This document shows, in pieces, positions 16,430 through 25,030 of a stretch of 38,965 nucleotides of DNA (the first letter of the stretch is position 1; each line of letters opens with the position of its first letter). Both the position numbers and the translations under genes were made by a program. The DNA is from an uncultured Acetobacteraceae bacterium (GTDB lineage: Bacteria > Pseudomonadota > Alphaproteobacteria > Acetobacterales > Acetobacteraceae), in contig CAIVPZ010000165.1 of NCBI GenBank assembly GCA_903907955.1, forward strand, positions 1 through 38,965, in the 5' to 3' direction. Under the pieces are notes generated by a model. It did no database searches. It worked only from the letters and a program-made list of their open reading frames with translations, and was not told the DNA's origin.

Positions 16430-17275
16430 GTGATCACGCGTCGATTCCTGCTCGGCCAGGGCGTTTCCGTCAGTTTCCTGCTTCCCGCCGCCGCCCTCGC
16501 CGCGGGGCAGCGGCATGAAGCGGCGCAGCACCCGGCCGCCCTGCCGGCGGCCCGGCCGCGCGCGCTGCCGCTGGTGCTGCTCGATCCCGGCCATGGCGGC
16601 AAGGACCCCGGCGCCACCGGCGTATCAGGCACCTATGAAAAACACATCGCGCTGGCCGCGGCGCAGGAACTGCGGCGGCAACTGGAGGCGTCCGGCCGCT
16701 ACCGGGTGGCGCTGACCCGCACGCGCGACGTGTTCGTCCCGCTGGAGGAGCGGGTTGGCATCGCCCAGCGGCACGGCGCCGCCCTGTTCGTGTCCATGCA
16801 CGCCGACGCGCTGAACGACCCCCGGGTGCGCGGCGCCAGCGTCTACACCCTGGCCGATGCCGCCAGCGACGCCCAGACCGCGGCGCTGGCGCGGCGGGAG
16901 AATGCGGCCGACCGGTTCGGCGGCCCGGCGTTTCGCGATGCCCCGCCGGAGGTGGCGCATATTCTCGCCAGCCTGGTGCGGCAGGAGACGCGGGCGGGGT
17001 CGGCGAGGATGGCGCGCGGCGTGGTGTCCGAACTGCACCGCGACCTGCCGCTGCTGCAGAATCCCTCCCGCCACGCCAGCTTCATGGTGCTGAAGGCAGC
17101 CGACATTCCCAGCGTGCTGGTGGAGATGGGATTCATGTCGAATCGTGCCGACGAGGCGGCATTGCGCCGCCCTGACCATCGCGCGCAGGTGGCAACCGCT
17201 ATGAAACGGGCCGTCGATGCCTATTTCAACAGCGGTCCGGGCGGCACGCTGACGGCGCGGCGCATGGCGGGCTGA
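16430..17275 (+). CDS. N-acetylmuramoyl-L-alanine amidase (Amidase_3)
   Basis: A 281-residue zinc amidase that cuts the bond between N-acetylmuramic acid and the peptide stem during daughter-cell separation. The N-terminus I-T-R-R-F-L-L followed by a hydrophobic stretch to A-L-A-A-G looks like a Tat-type signal. Zinc ligands and catalytic residues are in place: H55 in LLDPGHGGKD, E70 in TYEKHIALA, H124 in FVSMHAD and E232 in VEMGFMSN. There is no AMIN targeting domain, so it is a short form. It starts with GTG at 16430. The gene lies directly before PBP1A, an arrangement common in alphaproteobacteria, and divergent from rne. Confidence 0.93.
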   Translation: MITRRFLLGQGVSVSFLLPAAALAAGQRHEAAQHPAALPAARPRALPLVLLDPGHGGKDPGATGVSGTYEKHIALAAAQELRRQLEASGRYRVALTRTRDVFVPLEERVGIAQRHGAALFVSMHADALNDPRVRGASVYTLADAASDAQTAALARRENAADRFGGPAFRDAPPEVAHILASLVRQETRAGSARMARGVVSELHRDLPLLQNPSRHASFMVLKAADIPSVLVEMGFMSNRADEAALRRPDHRAQVATAMKRAVDAYFNSGPGGTLTARRMAG

Positions 17276-17322
17276 CCGCGGCGGCGTTTTGCTGCGCCGC
17301 AAAATGGGTGTTACCAACCGGC

Positions 17323-19950
17323 ATGACCGAACGGCTGACCGCGGGCGAGAGGCTCGCCGCTCCCACGTCCACTCCGAAGCCGCCAAAGCCGCCGCCGCGC
17401 CGCGGCCGTGCGCCGCTGCCGCGCCGGCGCCCGTTCTTTCAGCCACTGCGCGCGCTGGGCCGCCTGATCGGGGCGCTGGCCGGGCTTGCCGTGCTGGGCG
17501 CCGGACTGGCGGCGATGGGCGGCTATGTCGCCTTCCAGCGCTTCTCGGCCGGGCTGCCGGATGTGGAAGGGCTGCGCCATTACCAGCCGCGGGTGATGAG
17601 CCGGGTGTATGCCGGCGATTCGCGGCTGCTGTCGGAACTGGCCACCGAGCGGCGCATCTTCGTGCCGTATGCCGCCATTCCCGACATCGTCAAGCGGGCC
17701 TTCCTGTCGGCCGAGGACCAGAACTTCTTCATCCACCGCGGCGTCGATCCGCTGGCGATCGCGCGCGCCGCGATCACCGACCTGATGAACTACGGCCAGG
17801 GACGGCGGCCGGTCGGCGCCTCCACCATCACCCAGCAGGTGGCCAAGAACATCCTGCTCGGCAGCAGCGAGGTGTCGCTGGCGCGCAAGGCGCGCGAGGC
17901 GATCCTGGCGATCCGGCTGGAGGAAACCCTCAGCAAGGACCGCATCCTTGAGCTGTACCTGAACGAAATCTACCTCGGCATGCAGGCCTATGGCGTGGCC
18001 GCGGCGGCGCAGTCGTATTTCAACAAGTCGCTGGACGAACTGACCTTCGCCGACGCCGCCTTCCTGGCGGCGCTGCCGAAGGCGCCGAACAACTACAACC
18101 CGTTCCGCTTCCCCGATGCGGCGAAGGCGCGGCGCGACTGGGTGCTGGACCGGATGGCGGAAGACCACGTCATCACCGCCGAGCAGGCGGCGGCGGCCAG
18201 GGCGCAGCCGATCGGGCCGGCCCAGTACCGCCGCCCCGACATGGTGGCCGGCGCCGACTACTTCGCCGAGGAAGTGCGCCGGTGGCTGGTCGCCCAGTTC
18301 GGCGCGGAAACCACCACGCAGGGCGGGCTGGTGGTGCGCAGCACGGTGGACCCGGTGCTGCAGGCCGCTGCCGACCGCGTGCTGCGCGAGGGGCTGATGC
18401 GCTACGACCAGGCGCGCGGCGGCTGGCGCGGACCGGTGACGCGGCTGCCGGCCGGCGCCGCGCTGCGCACCAGCTGGGCGACCCAGCTTGGCCAGGCCGC
18501 CCACCCGCCGGGCATGCTGGCGGAGTGGCGGCTGGCGGTGGTGCTGGAATCGACCGACAGCGAGGCGAAGCTCGGCGTGCTGGAGCGCGGCCCGGCCGCC
18601 ACGCCGCGCGTGTTGCCGCTGCTGCTTGCCGACCTCGGCTGGGCGCGCCCGATCCAGGTGCCGGCCGGTGCCCTGGCGCCACCGCCCGGCGCCAGCCCCG
18701 GCCCGGCGCCGCGCCGCATCAGCGACGTGGTGCGGCCGGGCGACGTGGTGATGGCCGAGATCGTGCCGGCGACTCCGGTGCGCGGGCGCGCCGCGGCGCG
18801 GCCGGAGCATCTGCTGCTGCGCCAGATCCCGCTGGTGCAGGGCGCGCTGGTGGCGCTGGAGCCGGCAACCGGCCGGGTGCTGGCGCTGGCCGGCGGCTGG
18901 AGTTTTGAACTCTCGCAGTACAACCGGGCGACCCAGGCCAACCGCCAGCCCGGCTCCAGCTTCAAGCCGTTCGTCTATGTCACCGCGCTGGCGCACGGCA
19001 TATCGCCGTCGCAGCGCTTCCTGGATGCGCCCTACGTGCTCGACCAGGGCGCGGCGGGGAAGTGGCGGCCGAACAATTACGAGATGGACTTCCTGGGCGC
19101 GGTGCCGATGCGCATCGCGCTGGAGAAGTCGCTGAATCTGGTGACGGTGCGGATCGCCGGCCAGGTCGGCATGGAGGAGGTGGCGCAGACCGCCATCGGC
19201 TTCCATCTGGTCGACAACATGCCGCGCGTGCTGCCGGCGGCGCTCGGCGCGGTGGAAACCACGGTGCTGCGCGAGGCCGGTGCCTATGCCGGCCTGGCCG
19301 CCCGCGGGCGGGCGGTGGAGCCGACGCTGATCGACAGCGTGCAGGACCGCGACGGGCACGTGGTCTGGCGTGCCGGCGGCCCGGACTGCCAGGGCTGCGA
19401 CGACCCGCAGCACCCGCCGGGCCTGGTTGACGCGCGCCGTCAGGTGGTCGATGCGGCCAGCGCGTTTCAGGTGGTGACCATGATGCAGGGCGTGGTGACC
19501 CGCGGCACCGGCACCGCGGCGGGGCAGGGTCTGGACCGGGCGATCGCCGGCAAGACCGGCACCAGCCAGGACTTCCAGGACGCCTGGTTCGCCGGCTTCA
19601 CGCCCGATCTGGTGACCGCGGTGTGGGTCGGTTTCGACACCCCGGCCTCGCTTGGCGAGAACGAGACCGGCGGGCACGTGGCCGCACCGATCTGGCACGA
19701 CTTCATGGCCGAGGCGCTGCGGACGCGGCCGAAGCTTGCCTTCGTGCCGCCGCCGGGGGTGACCATGGCCAGTTGGGATTCCGGCTTCGGCACCGTCACC
19801 GATGCGTTCAAGCCCGACCAGGTGCCGGGCGCCTCCGGGCCGATCGGCGGCGGTGGCGGCGCGAGCGCCGATGCCGATGCGCCGGCCGGCGGCGCGCCGG
19901 CCGCCTCGCATGCCGCCGGGGTCGACAGCGACCTGGGCGGGCTGTATTGA
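17323..19950 (+). CDS. mrcA: penicillin-binding protein 1A (bifunctional glycosyltransferase/transpeptidase)
   Basis: An 875-residue class A PBP that polymerises and cross-links peptidoglycan. A basic cytoplasmic tail (PRRGRAPLPRRRP) leads to one membrane segment at about 45-70. The glycosyltransferase domain has the catalytic Glu131 in LSAEDQNFF and the motifs GASTITQQVAKN and RILELYLNEIYLG. An OB-like region follows, then the transpeptidase with S-S-F-K at about 545, S-L-N at about 603 and K-T-G-T at about 744. The C-terminal tail is Gly/Ala/Pro-rich. ATG at 17323 was preferred over GTG at 17308, and neither has a strong ribosome binding site. It is followed 31 bp later by prfB. Confidence 0.95.
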   Translation: MTERLTAGERLAAPTSTPKPPKPPPRRGRAPLPRRRPFFQPLRALGRLIGALAGLAVLGAGLAAMGGYVAFQRFSAGLPDVEGLRHYQPRVMSRVYAGDSRLLSELATERRIFVPYAAIPDIVKRAFLSAEDQNFFIHRGVDPLAIARAAITDLMNYGQGRRPVGASTITQQVAKNILLGSSEVSLARKAREAILAIRLEETLSKDRILELYLNEIYLGMQAYGVAAAAQSYFNKSLDELTFADAAFLAALPKAPNNYNPFRFPDAAKARRDWVLDRMAEDHVITAEQAAAARAQPIGPAQYRRPDMVAGADYFAEEVRRWLVAQFGAETTTQGGLVVRSTVDPVLQAAADRVLREGLMRYDQARGGWRGPVTRLPAGAALRTSWATQLGQAAHPPGMLAEWRLAVVLESTDSEAKLGVLERGPAATPRVLPLLLADLGWARPIQVPAGALAPPPGASPGPAPRRISDVVRPGDVVMAEIVPATPVRGRAAARPEHLLLRQIPLVQGALVALEPATGRVLALAGGWSFELSQYNRATQANRQPGSSFKPFVYVTALAHGISPSQRFLDAPYVLDQGAAGKWRPNNYEMDFLGAVPMRIALEKSLNLVTVRIAGQVGMEEVAQTAIGFHLVDNMPRVLPAALGAVETTVLREAGAYAGLAARGRAVEPTLIDSVQDRDGHVVWRAGGPDCQGCDDPQHPPGLVDARRQVVDAASAFQVVTMMQGVVTRGTGTAAGQGLDRAIAGKTGTSQDFQDAWFAGFTPDLVTAVWVGFDTPASLGENETGGHVAAPIWHDFMAEALRTRPKLAFVPPPGVTMASWDSGFGTVTDAFKPDQVPGASGPIGGGGGASADADAPAGGAPAASHAAGVDSDLGGLY

Positions 19951-19981
19951 CGCTGCCCTTTGCTGCGGAGCACCCTGACCC

Positions 19982-21113
19982 ATGTCCGCCGAATCCGATT
20001 CCCTCAACGAGCAGATCAAGCAGTCGGTGGCACTGCTGAGGAGGCATCTTTGACTGGGATGCCGCCATTGCCCGCCTCGACGAACTGAACAACCGCTCCG
20101 AGGACCCCGCCCTCTGGACCAACGCCGCCGCCGCCCAGGCGTTGATGCGCGAGCGCAACCGTCTCGCCAGCGGCATCGAGGGCGTGCGGATGCTGGAGCG
20201 CGAGGTGGCCGACGCCGTCGAGCTGATCGGCATGGCCGAGGCGGAGGATGACGCCGCCATGGTGGCCGACGGCCTCGCCGCGCTGCGCGCGCTGGCCACC
20301 GAGGCCAAGCGGCGGGAGATCGAAAGCCTGCTGTCCGGCGAGGCCGACGGCAACGACGCCTATGTCGAGATCAACGCCGGCGCCGGCGGCACCGAGGCGC
20401 AGGACTGGGCGCAGATGCTGGAACGCATGTACACGCGCTGGGCCGAGCAGCGCGGCTACAAGGTGCAGAAGCTGGAGGAAAGCGAAGGCGAGACGGCCGG
20501 CATCAAGTCCACCACCCTGCAGGTGACCGGGCCGAACGCCTATGGCTGGCTGAAGACCGAGGCCGGCGTGCACCGGCTGGTGCGGATCAGCCCGTTCGAT
20601 GCGGCGGCACGGCGGCAGACCAGTTTCGCCAGCGTCTGGGTCTATCCGGTGGTGGACGACACCATCGAGATCGACATCGACCCGAGCGACCTGAAGGTGG
20701 ACACGTTCCGCGCCTCCGGCGCCGGCGGGCAGCACGTCAACAAAACGGAAAGCGCGATCCGCATCACCCACGTGCCGACCGGCATCGTGGTGGCCTGCCA
20801 GACCGACCGCAGCCAGCACCGCAACCGGGCAACCGCGATGGGGATGCTGAAGGCGAGGATGTACGAGGCGGAACTGCAGCGCCGCGAAGCGATCACCGCG
20901 GCGCAGGAAAGTGCCAAGACCGATATCGGCTGGGGCCACCAGATCCGCAGCTATGTCCTGGCGCCCTATCAGCTGGTGAAGGATTTGCGCACCGGGGTGG
21001 AGAAGGGCAATCCGGACGCGGTGCTGGCCGGCGCGCTGGACGATTTCATGGCGGCGGCGCTGGCCGCCAGGGTCGGCGCCACCCGCAGCGCAGCCAGCGC
21101 CCAGGCGCAATAA
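19982..21113 (+). CDS. prfB: peptide chain release factor 2, programmed +1 frameshift
   Basis: Release factor 2 reads UGA and UAA stops and triggers peptide release. The zero frame runs from ATG 19982 for 23 codons to CTT (20048-20050) and an in-frame TGA (20051-20053). The remainder continues in the +1 frame from GAC at 20052. Total about 376 residues, the normal RF2 length. An AGGAGG Shine-Dalgarno-like element (20039-20044) stands 3 nt before the CTT-TGA-C slip site, the same geometry as E. coli prfB. The specificity motif S-P-F lies at about residues 203-205 and the catalytic G-G-Q at about 248-250. RF2 should control its own synthesis: scarce RF2 slows UGA reading and favours the shift. 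Confidence 0.96.
20039..20054 (+). promoter_or_regulatory. prfB programmed frameshift site
   Basis: AGGAGG, a 3-nt spacer, then CTTTGAC. The internal Shine-Dalgarno-like sequence and the slippery CTT before the poor-context TGA are the classical autoregulatory +1 frameshift signal of prfB. The frame after the shift carries all conserved RF2 sequence. Confidence 0.95.
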
Positions 21114-21118
21114 CGAAT

Positions 21119-21180
21119 GGGTTCCAAGGGGCCACCGCCCCTTGGCGGGTCCAGGGCAGCGCCCTGGCCTTGCTTACTTC
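21119..21180 (+). repeat. double-hairpin intergenic repeat, copy C
   Basis: 9-bp stem CCAAGGGGC/GCCCCTTGG with a CACC loop (21124-21145), then 7-bp stem CCAGGGC/GCCCTGG with an AGC loop (21151-21167), then a T-rich tail. It starts a few bases after the prfB stop in the sense direction, as expected for a terminator. It differs from copy B mainly by compensating changes in the first stem. Confidence 0.82.
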
Positions 21181-21988
21181 AGGGAGCCGCAACCTGGACA
21201 ATTCAGCCCAACTGGCCGCAGCCAGCTATCGCCTGGCGGTAGAAGACCCGGAATTCCTGCTGCGCGACGAAATGCGCCCGATCCGTTTTGCCCTGGAATA
21301 CGGCAAGGCGGAACTCGCCCTGCGGGACTGGGGCATCCGCTCGACCATCGTCGTGTTCGGCAGCGCCCGCGCCCTCTCGCCCGAGCAGATCGCCGCTGTG
21401 CCGGAAGCGGAGGTGACGGAGCGGCAGCGCCGTCAGGCCGCCTGGTACGAGCAGGCGCGCGCGTTCGGCCGCATCGTCTCGCAGCGCGGCGGGGCGTTCG
21501 CGCCGCACCATCGCTGGCGCGACAACGTGATCGCCACCGGCGGCGGCCAGGGGATCATGGAGGCGGCCAACCGCGGCGCCTGGGATGCCGGGGCGCCGAG
21601 CGTCGGCTTCAACATCACCCTGCCGCACGAGCAGGCGCCGAACCCGTATACGACGCCGGAGCTGACCTTCCGCTTTCACTACTTCGCCATGCGCAAGATG
21701 CACCTGGCGATGCGGGCCAATGCGCTGGTGGTGTTCCCCGGCGGCTTCGGCACGCTGGACGAGTTGTTCGAAATATTGACGCTGGCGCAGACCAGCAAGG
21801 CGCCGGCCCTGCCCATCGTGCTGTTCGGCGCGGCCTACTGGCGGCGCATCATTGATTTCGATGCGCTGCTGGAGGAGGGCATGGTGAGCGCCGAAAATCT
21901 GGCGCTGTTCGACTTCGCCGACAGTGCCGAGGCGGCGTGGGACGTGCTGACCCGGCGCGGCCTGAGCGCCCACGTGGCGGGGGGCTGA
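21170..21988 (+). CDS. LOG-family protein (TIGR00730-like)
   Basis: A protein of about 264-272 residues of the LOG/lysine-decarboxylase-like fold, whose characterised members release cytokinin-type bases from nucleoside monophosphates. The phosphate/ribose motifs are TGGGQGIMEAANRGA and FPGGFGTLDELFE. The N-terminal YRLAVEDPEFLLRDEMRP belongs to the longer bacterial subgroup. That homology begins before the first in-frame ATG (21272), so the start must be a non-ATG codon. Options are TTG 21170 in the repeat tail, or CTG 21194, which has an AGGGAG site 7 nt upstream. The coordinate given is the TTG. True substrate unknown. Confidence 0.82.
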   Translation: MLTSGSRNLDNSAQLAAASYRLAVEDPEFLLRDEMRPIRFALEYGKAELALRDWGIRSTIVVFGSARALSPEQIAAVPEAEVTERQRRQAAWYEQARAFGRIVSQRGGAFAPHHRWRDNVIATGGGQGIMEAANRGAWDAGAPSVGFNITLPHEQAPNPYTTPELTFRFHYFAMRKMHLAMRANALVVFPGGFGTLDELFEILTLAQTSKAPALPIVLFGAAYWRRIIDFDALLEEGMVSAENLALFDFADSAEAAWDVLTRRGLSAHVAGG

Positions 21989-22073
21989 ACGGCCTGCTGG
22001 CCGCGGCGACCGTGCCCGTGGTGCTGCGGCTGTTCGGGCAGTAGCCTGCGGCGAACCACGGAGGCCACCCCGC

Positions 22074-22700
22074 ATGACCATCGAGCTGTGGAGCTGGGAC
22101 ACGCCGAACGGGCGCAAGATCAGCGTGGCGCTGGAGGAAATGGGGCTGCCCTACACGGTGCAGCCGGTGGACATCGCCAACGGCGCGCAGTTCGATCCGG
22201 CGTTCCTGGCCTTCAGCCCGAACAACCGCATCCCGGCCATCAAGGACCCGGTCGGACCGGACGGCCACCCCATCACCGTGTTCGAGTCGGGCGCCATCCT
22301 GCTCTATCTGGGCGCCAAGACCGGGCTGTTCTGGCCCGCCGACCTGCGCCGGCAGGTGCCGGTGCTGGAATGGCTGATGTGGCAGATGGGCGGGTTCGGG
22401 CCGATGCCCGGGCAGGTGCACCATTTCCGGCAGGTGGAGAACGAGGCCGACCGGCGCTATGGCCTGGAGCGTTATGTGCGCGAAACACGCCGGCTGTACG
22501 GGGTTGCCGACCGCCGGCTGGCGCAGGTGGCGTTCTTCGCCGGCGACATCTCGATCGCCGATTTTGCCATTCTCGGCTGGGTCTGGCGGCACGAGCGGCA
22601 CCTGGTGGAGCTGGCGGAGTTTCCCAATGTGCGACGCTGGTATGCCACCATGATGGCGCGTCCGGCGACGCAGCGCGGTTTTGCTGTGGCGTTGCAGTAA
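22074..22700 (+). CDS. glutathione S-transferase family protein, YfcG/YghU-like (Nu class)
   Basis: A 208-residue cytosolic GST. The thioredoxin-like N-domain has S-W-D-T-P-N-G-R-K, the T-P-N-G-x-K motif of YfcG-type disulfide-bond oxidoreductases. The glutathione-binding S-P-N-N-R-I-P-A-I and E-S-G-A-I-L-L-Y-L motifs follow. The helical C-domain contains GDISIADFAILGW. Relatives act as glutathione-dependent disulfide reductases rather than classical detoxifying transferases. The ATG at 22074 lies 85 bp after the LOG gene in the same direction. It ends directly at a degenerate intergenic repeat. Confidence 0.9.
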   Translation: MTIELWSWDTPNGRKISVALEEMGLPYTVQPVDIANGAQFDPAFLAFSPNNRIPAIKDPVGPDGHPITVFESGAILLYLGAKTGLFWPADLRRQVPVLEWLMWQMGGFGPMPGQVHHFRQVENEADRRYGLERYVRETRRLYGVADRRLAQVAFFAGDISIADFAILGWVWRHERHLVELAEFPNVRRWYATMMARPATQRGFAVALQ

Positions 22701-22721
22701 GGCCAGGGCGCTGGACCCCAT
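22701..22721 (-). repeat. double-hairpin intergenic repeat, copy D (deleted form)
   Basis: GGCCAGGGCGCTGGACCCCATT matches copy E but lacks the middle of the element, leaving a short CCAG/CTGG stem (22703-22714). It fills the gap between the convergent GST and dioxygenase genes and is oriented to follow the minus-strand gene. Confidence 0.5.
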
Positions 22722-23516
22722 TCATTCAGGATTGGGGGCCGCCCCGAATGCATACGCGTCCATGCGCAGCATGCCGTACTCGACGCTGGCGTGCAGCCGC
22801 TCGGCCCGCGAGGCATCACCGGCGGCGCCCATCGCCACGAACAGCGGCAGCAGATGCTCCTCGGTGGGGTGCTGCGCCACGGCGTGCGGCGCCTTGTGGC
22901 GATAGGTCAGCAGGTCGCAGCGCCGCCCCTCGGTCAGCGCCGTATCCATCCAGGCGGCGAAGGCGGCGACATCGGGCGTTTCCGGCGCGTCCGGCGGCTG
23001 GCCGCGAAAGCGGGAAAGGTCGTGGGTGAAGCTGCCGGAGCCGATCACCAGCACCCCCTGCGCGCGCAGCGGCGCCAGGGCGCGGCCGACCTGGAAATGA
23101 TGCGCCGGGCCGAGCTGCGACTGCACGGATATCTGCAGCACCGGCACGTCAGCCTGCGGGTAGGCCAGCAGCAGCGGCACCCAGGCGCCGTGGTCGAGGC
23201 CGCGGGCGCGGTCGATGCCGGCCTGCAATCCGGCCGCCCCGAGCAGGTCCGCCACCTGTTCGGCCAGTTCCGGATCGCCGGGCGCCTCGTAGCGAAGGTC
23301 GAACAATGCCCGCGGAAACCCGAAGAAATCATGGATGGTGCGGTTGCGGGCCACCGCGTTCACCATGGGAAACGCCGTCTCCCAGTGCGCCGAGGCGACC
23401 AGGATGGCCCGCGGCCGGCCAAGGGTGGCACCGAGCCCGGCCAGGAAGTCGTGCGCGGGGTTTTGCGTCAGGGCCACCATGGGTGACCCGTGGCTGAGGA
23501 ACAGGCTCGGCAGCAT
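22722..23516 (-). CDS. LigB-type extradiol ring-cleavage dioxygenase (YgiD/DODA family)
   Basis: A 264-residue protein of the class III extradiol dioxygenase family, whose E. coli member YgiD opens the ring of L-DOPA. Metal-ligand candidates are H9 in LFLSHGSPM and the His of S-A-H-W-E. Further His residues lie in GLDHGAWVPL, GSGSFTHDL and HPTEEHLLP. Length is as in relatives. The natural substrate is not deducible. It is transcribed with the DoxX gene 15 bp upstream, and both diverge from a LysR regulator, pointing to a small inducible aromatic-response unit. Confidence 0.88.
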   Translation of the reverse strand: MLPSLFLSHGSPMVALTQNPAHDFLAGLGATLGRPRAILVASAHWETAFPMVNAVARNRTIHDFFGFPRALFDLRYEAPGDPELAEQVADLLGAAGLQAGIDRARGLDHGAWVPLLLAYPQADVPVLQISVQSQLGPAHHFQVGRALAPLRAQGVLVIGSGSFTHDLSRFRGQPPDAPETPDVAAFAAWMDTALTEGRRCDLLTYRHKAPHAVAQHPTEEHLLPLFVAMGAAGDASRAERLHASVEYGMLRMDAYAFGAAPNPE

Positions 23517-23531
23517 GATACCCTCCCGATT

Positions 23532-23957
23532 TCAGGCCAGCGCGGATTTGCGGCCGGACGAAGCCAGCGCCAGCGCGCCGTCGCCCAGCAGCGCCTGCAC
23601 CGCCAGCGCCACCGCCCAGAACGCCGGATACTCCCAGCCGCCGCCCTGGGCGGTGAACCAGAATCCGTTGCCGCCGTGCACGGTGACGATGGCCCCCAGC
23701 AGCACCGGCAGCAGCGCCAGCGCCACCCAGCGCGTCCACAGCCCGGCGATCAGCGCCAGACCGCCGGCGGTCTCGGCCAGGATGGTGAGGTAGGCCAGCG
23801 CCGGCGGCAGGCCGAGCGAGCCGAAAAATCCGGCGGTGCCGGCCGGGGTGAACACGAACACCTTCAGCCCGGCATGTGCCAGGAACAGCGTGCCCAGCGC
23901 CAGGCGCAGCAGCAATGCGCCCCAGTCGGCATGATCCGTTGCATGATGATCGGTCAT
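23532..23957 (-). CDS. DoxX-family membrane protein
   Basis: A 141-residue integral membrane protein with about four hydrophobic segments. It opens LLLRLALGTLFLAHAGLKV and later has LAETAGGLALIAGLWTRWVAL, both typical of DoxX/SURF4-like proteins. The start at 23957 has an AGGAGAG ribosome binding site 6 nt upstream. The longer frame from 24167 would run through the intergenic region. DoxX proteins have been linked to quinone or thiol redox chemistry. Here the partner is an extradiol dioxygenase in the same transcript. Confidence 0.88.
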   Translation of the reverse strand: MTDHHATDHADWGALLLRLALGTLFLAHAGLKVFVFTPAGTAGFFGSLGLPPALAYLTILAETAGGLALIAGLWTRWVALALLPVLLGAIVTVHGGNGFWFTAQGGGWEYPAFWAVALAVQALLGDGALALASSGRKSALA

Positions 23958-24018
23958 TGAACTCTCCTGTCTTGTCGCTGCCGGCCACCCGGCATGACGG
24001 CAAGATGGCCTGTTCACT

Positions 24019-24031
24019 AATGCATTGCATT
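24019..24031. promoter_or_regulatory. palindrome in the DoxX/LysR divergent promoter region
   Basis: AATGCA-T-TGCATT, a perfect 6-bp inverted repeat, sits midway between the divergent starts at 23957 and 24070 in an AT-rich patch. The location suits a LysR-type operator that controls both directions. Confidence 0.5.
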
Positions 24032-24069
24032 TGCCTATTATGGCACATACCCTGTGCGGAGATGCATGG

Positions 24070-24960
24070 ATGCTGGACTGGGACGACCTGCGGACCTTCC
24101 TCGCCATCGCCCGCCACGGCACGCTCTCGGCCGCCGCGCGGGCGCTGGGCGTGCACCAGCCGACCATGGGGCGGCGCCTGGTCGCGCTGGAGCAGCGCGC
24201 CGGCGCGCGGCTGCTGCAGAAGACGCCGGGCGGCTACACCCTGACCGCGTCCGGCGAGGCCATTCTCGGCAATGTCGAGCGCATCGAGGCCGAGGCGCTG
24301 GCGGTGGAGCGGCGCATCACCGGCCGCGATGTGCGGCTGGAGGGGCTGGTGCGCGTCACCACCGTCGAATCCTTCGCCGTCGAGGTGATCATGCCGATCC
24401 TGGCCGGGCTGCGCCAGCGTCATCCCGGCATCGAGGTTGAGCTGCTGGCCGAGATGCGCAACCTGAACCTGACCCGGCGGGAGGCCGATGTGGCGCTGCG
24501 GATGGCCCGGCTCGACCAGCCCGACCTGACGGTGCGGCGGATCGGGGTGTTCGGGTTTGGCCTGTATGCGTCGGCGGCCTATCTGGCGGCGCGCGGCGCG
24601 CCGGACTTCGCGCAGGGCGGCGAGGGGCATGAGGTGATCCTGACCCAGCCGGAGCAGCTGGGCGGGCCGGAAATGGCCTGGATCACGGCGGTGCTGCCGC
24701 GGGCCGTGCCGTCGCTGCGCACCAACAGCCGCTTCAGCCACCGCGCCGCGGCGCTGGCCGGGATGGGGATCGCCTGCCTCGCCCGTTATCTTGGCGATAC
24801 GGTTCCGCTGGTGCGGCTGGAGCCGCCGGAGCCGCCGCCGCTGCGGGAGTTGTGGCTGGCGGTGCACACCGACATCCGCCACATGCCGCGCATCCGCGCG
24901 GTGACCGAGGCGCTGGCCGAAGGGGTGCGGGCGCGCGCCGGTGAACTGGCGCCGGACTGA
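24070..24960 (+). CDS. LysR-family transcriptional regulator
   Basis: A 296-residue regulator. The N-terminal winged helix-turn-helix covers about residues 1-60 (WDDLRTFLAIARHGTLSAAA, then LGVHQPTMGRRLVALEQ). The rest is a periplasmic-binding-protein-like effector domain (RVTTVESFAVEVIMPILAGL ... EVELLAEMRNLNLTRREADVALRM). The ATG at 24070 was chosen because the LysR domain starts immediately after it and GGAG lies 9 nt upstream. 24025 is an in-frame alternative. It is divergent from doxX and the dioxygenase gene, which it probably controls in response to an aromatic or redox signal. Confidence 0.92.
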   Translation: MLDWDDLRTFLAIARHGTLSAAARALGVHQPTMGRRLVALEQRAGARLLQKTPGGYTLTASGEAILGNVERIEAEALAVERRITGRDVRLEGLVRVTTVESFAVEVIMPILAGLRQRHPGIEVELLAEMRNLNLTRREADVALRMARLDQPDLTVRRIGVFGFGLYASAAYLAARGAPDFAQGGEGHEVILTQPEQLGGPEMAWITAVLPRAVPSLRTNSRFSHRAAALAGMGIACLARYLGDTVPLVRLEPPEPPPLRELWLAVHTDIRHMPRIRAVTEALAEGVRARAGELAPD

Positions 24961-24961
24961 T

Positions 24962-25001
24962 GGAAAAGAAACGCTCCGGCGGGGCGGACCCCACCGGAGC
25001 G
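24962..25001 (-). terminator. terminator for satP, between convergent genes
   Basis: An 8-bp stem CGCTCCGG/CCGGAGCG (24972-24979, 24994-25001) carries an inner GGGG/CCCC stem. On the minus strand it is followed by TTTCTTTTCC, a good intrinsic terminator for satP. It begins 12 bp after the LysR gene stop, so it may also stop plus-strand transcripts. Confidence 0.75.
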
Positions 25002-25030
25002 CTCTACGCGAACACTGCTGATGCGGGTGG

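Noticed and set aside
17280-17306. GCGGCG/CGCCGC hairpin between the amidase and PBP1A genes as a terminator
   Set aside because: The stem is only 6 bp and the T/A runs pair with each other. The two genes are closely spaced and probably co-transcribed.
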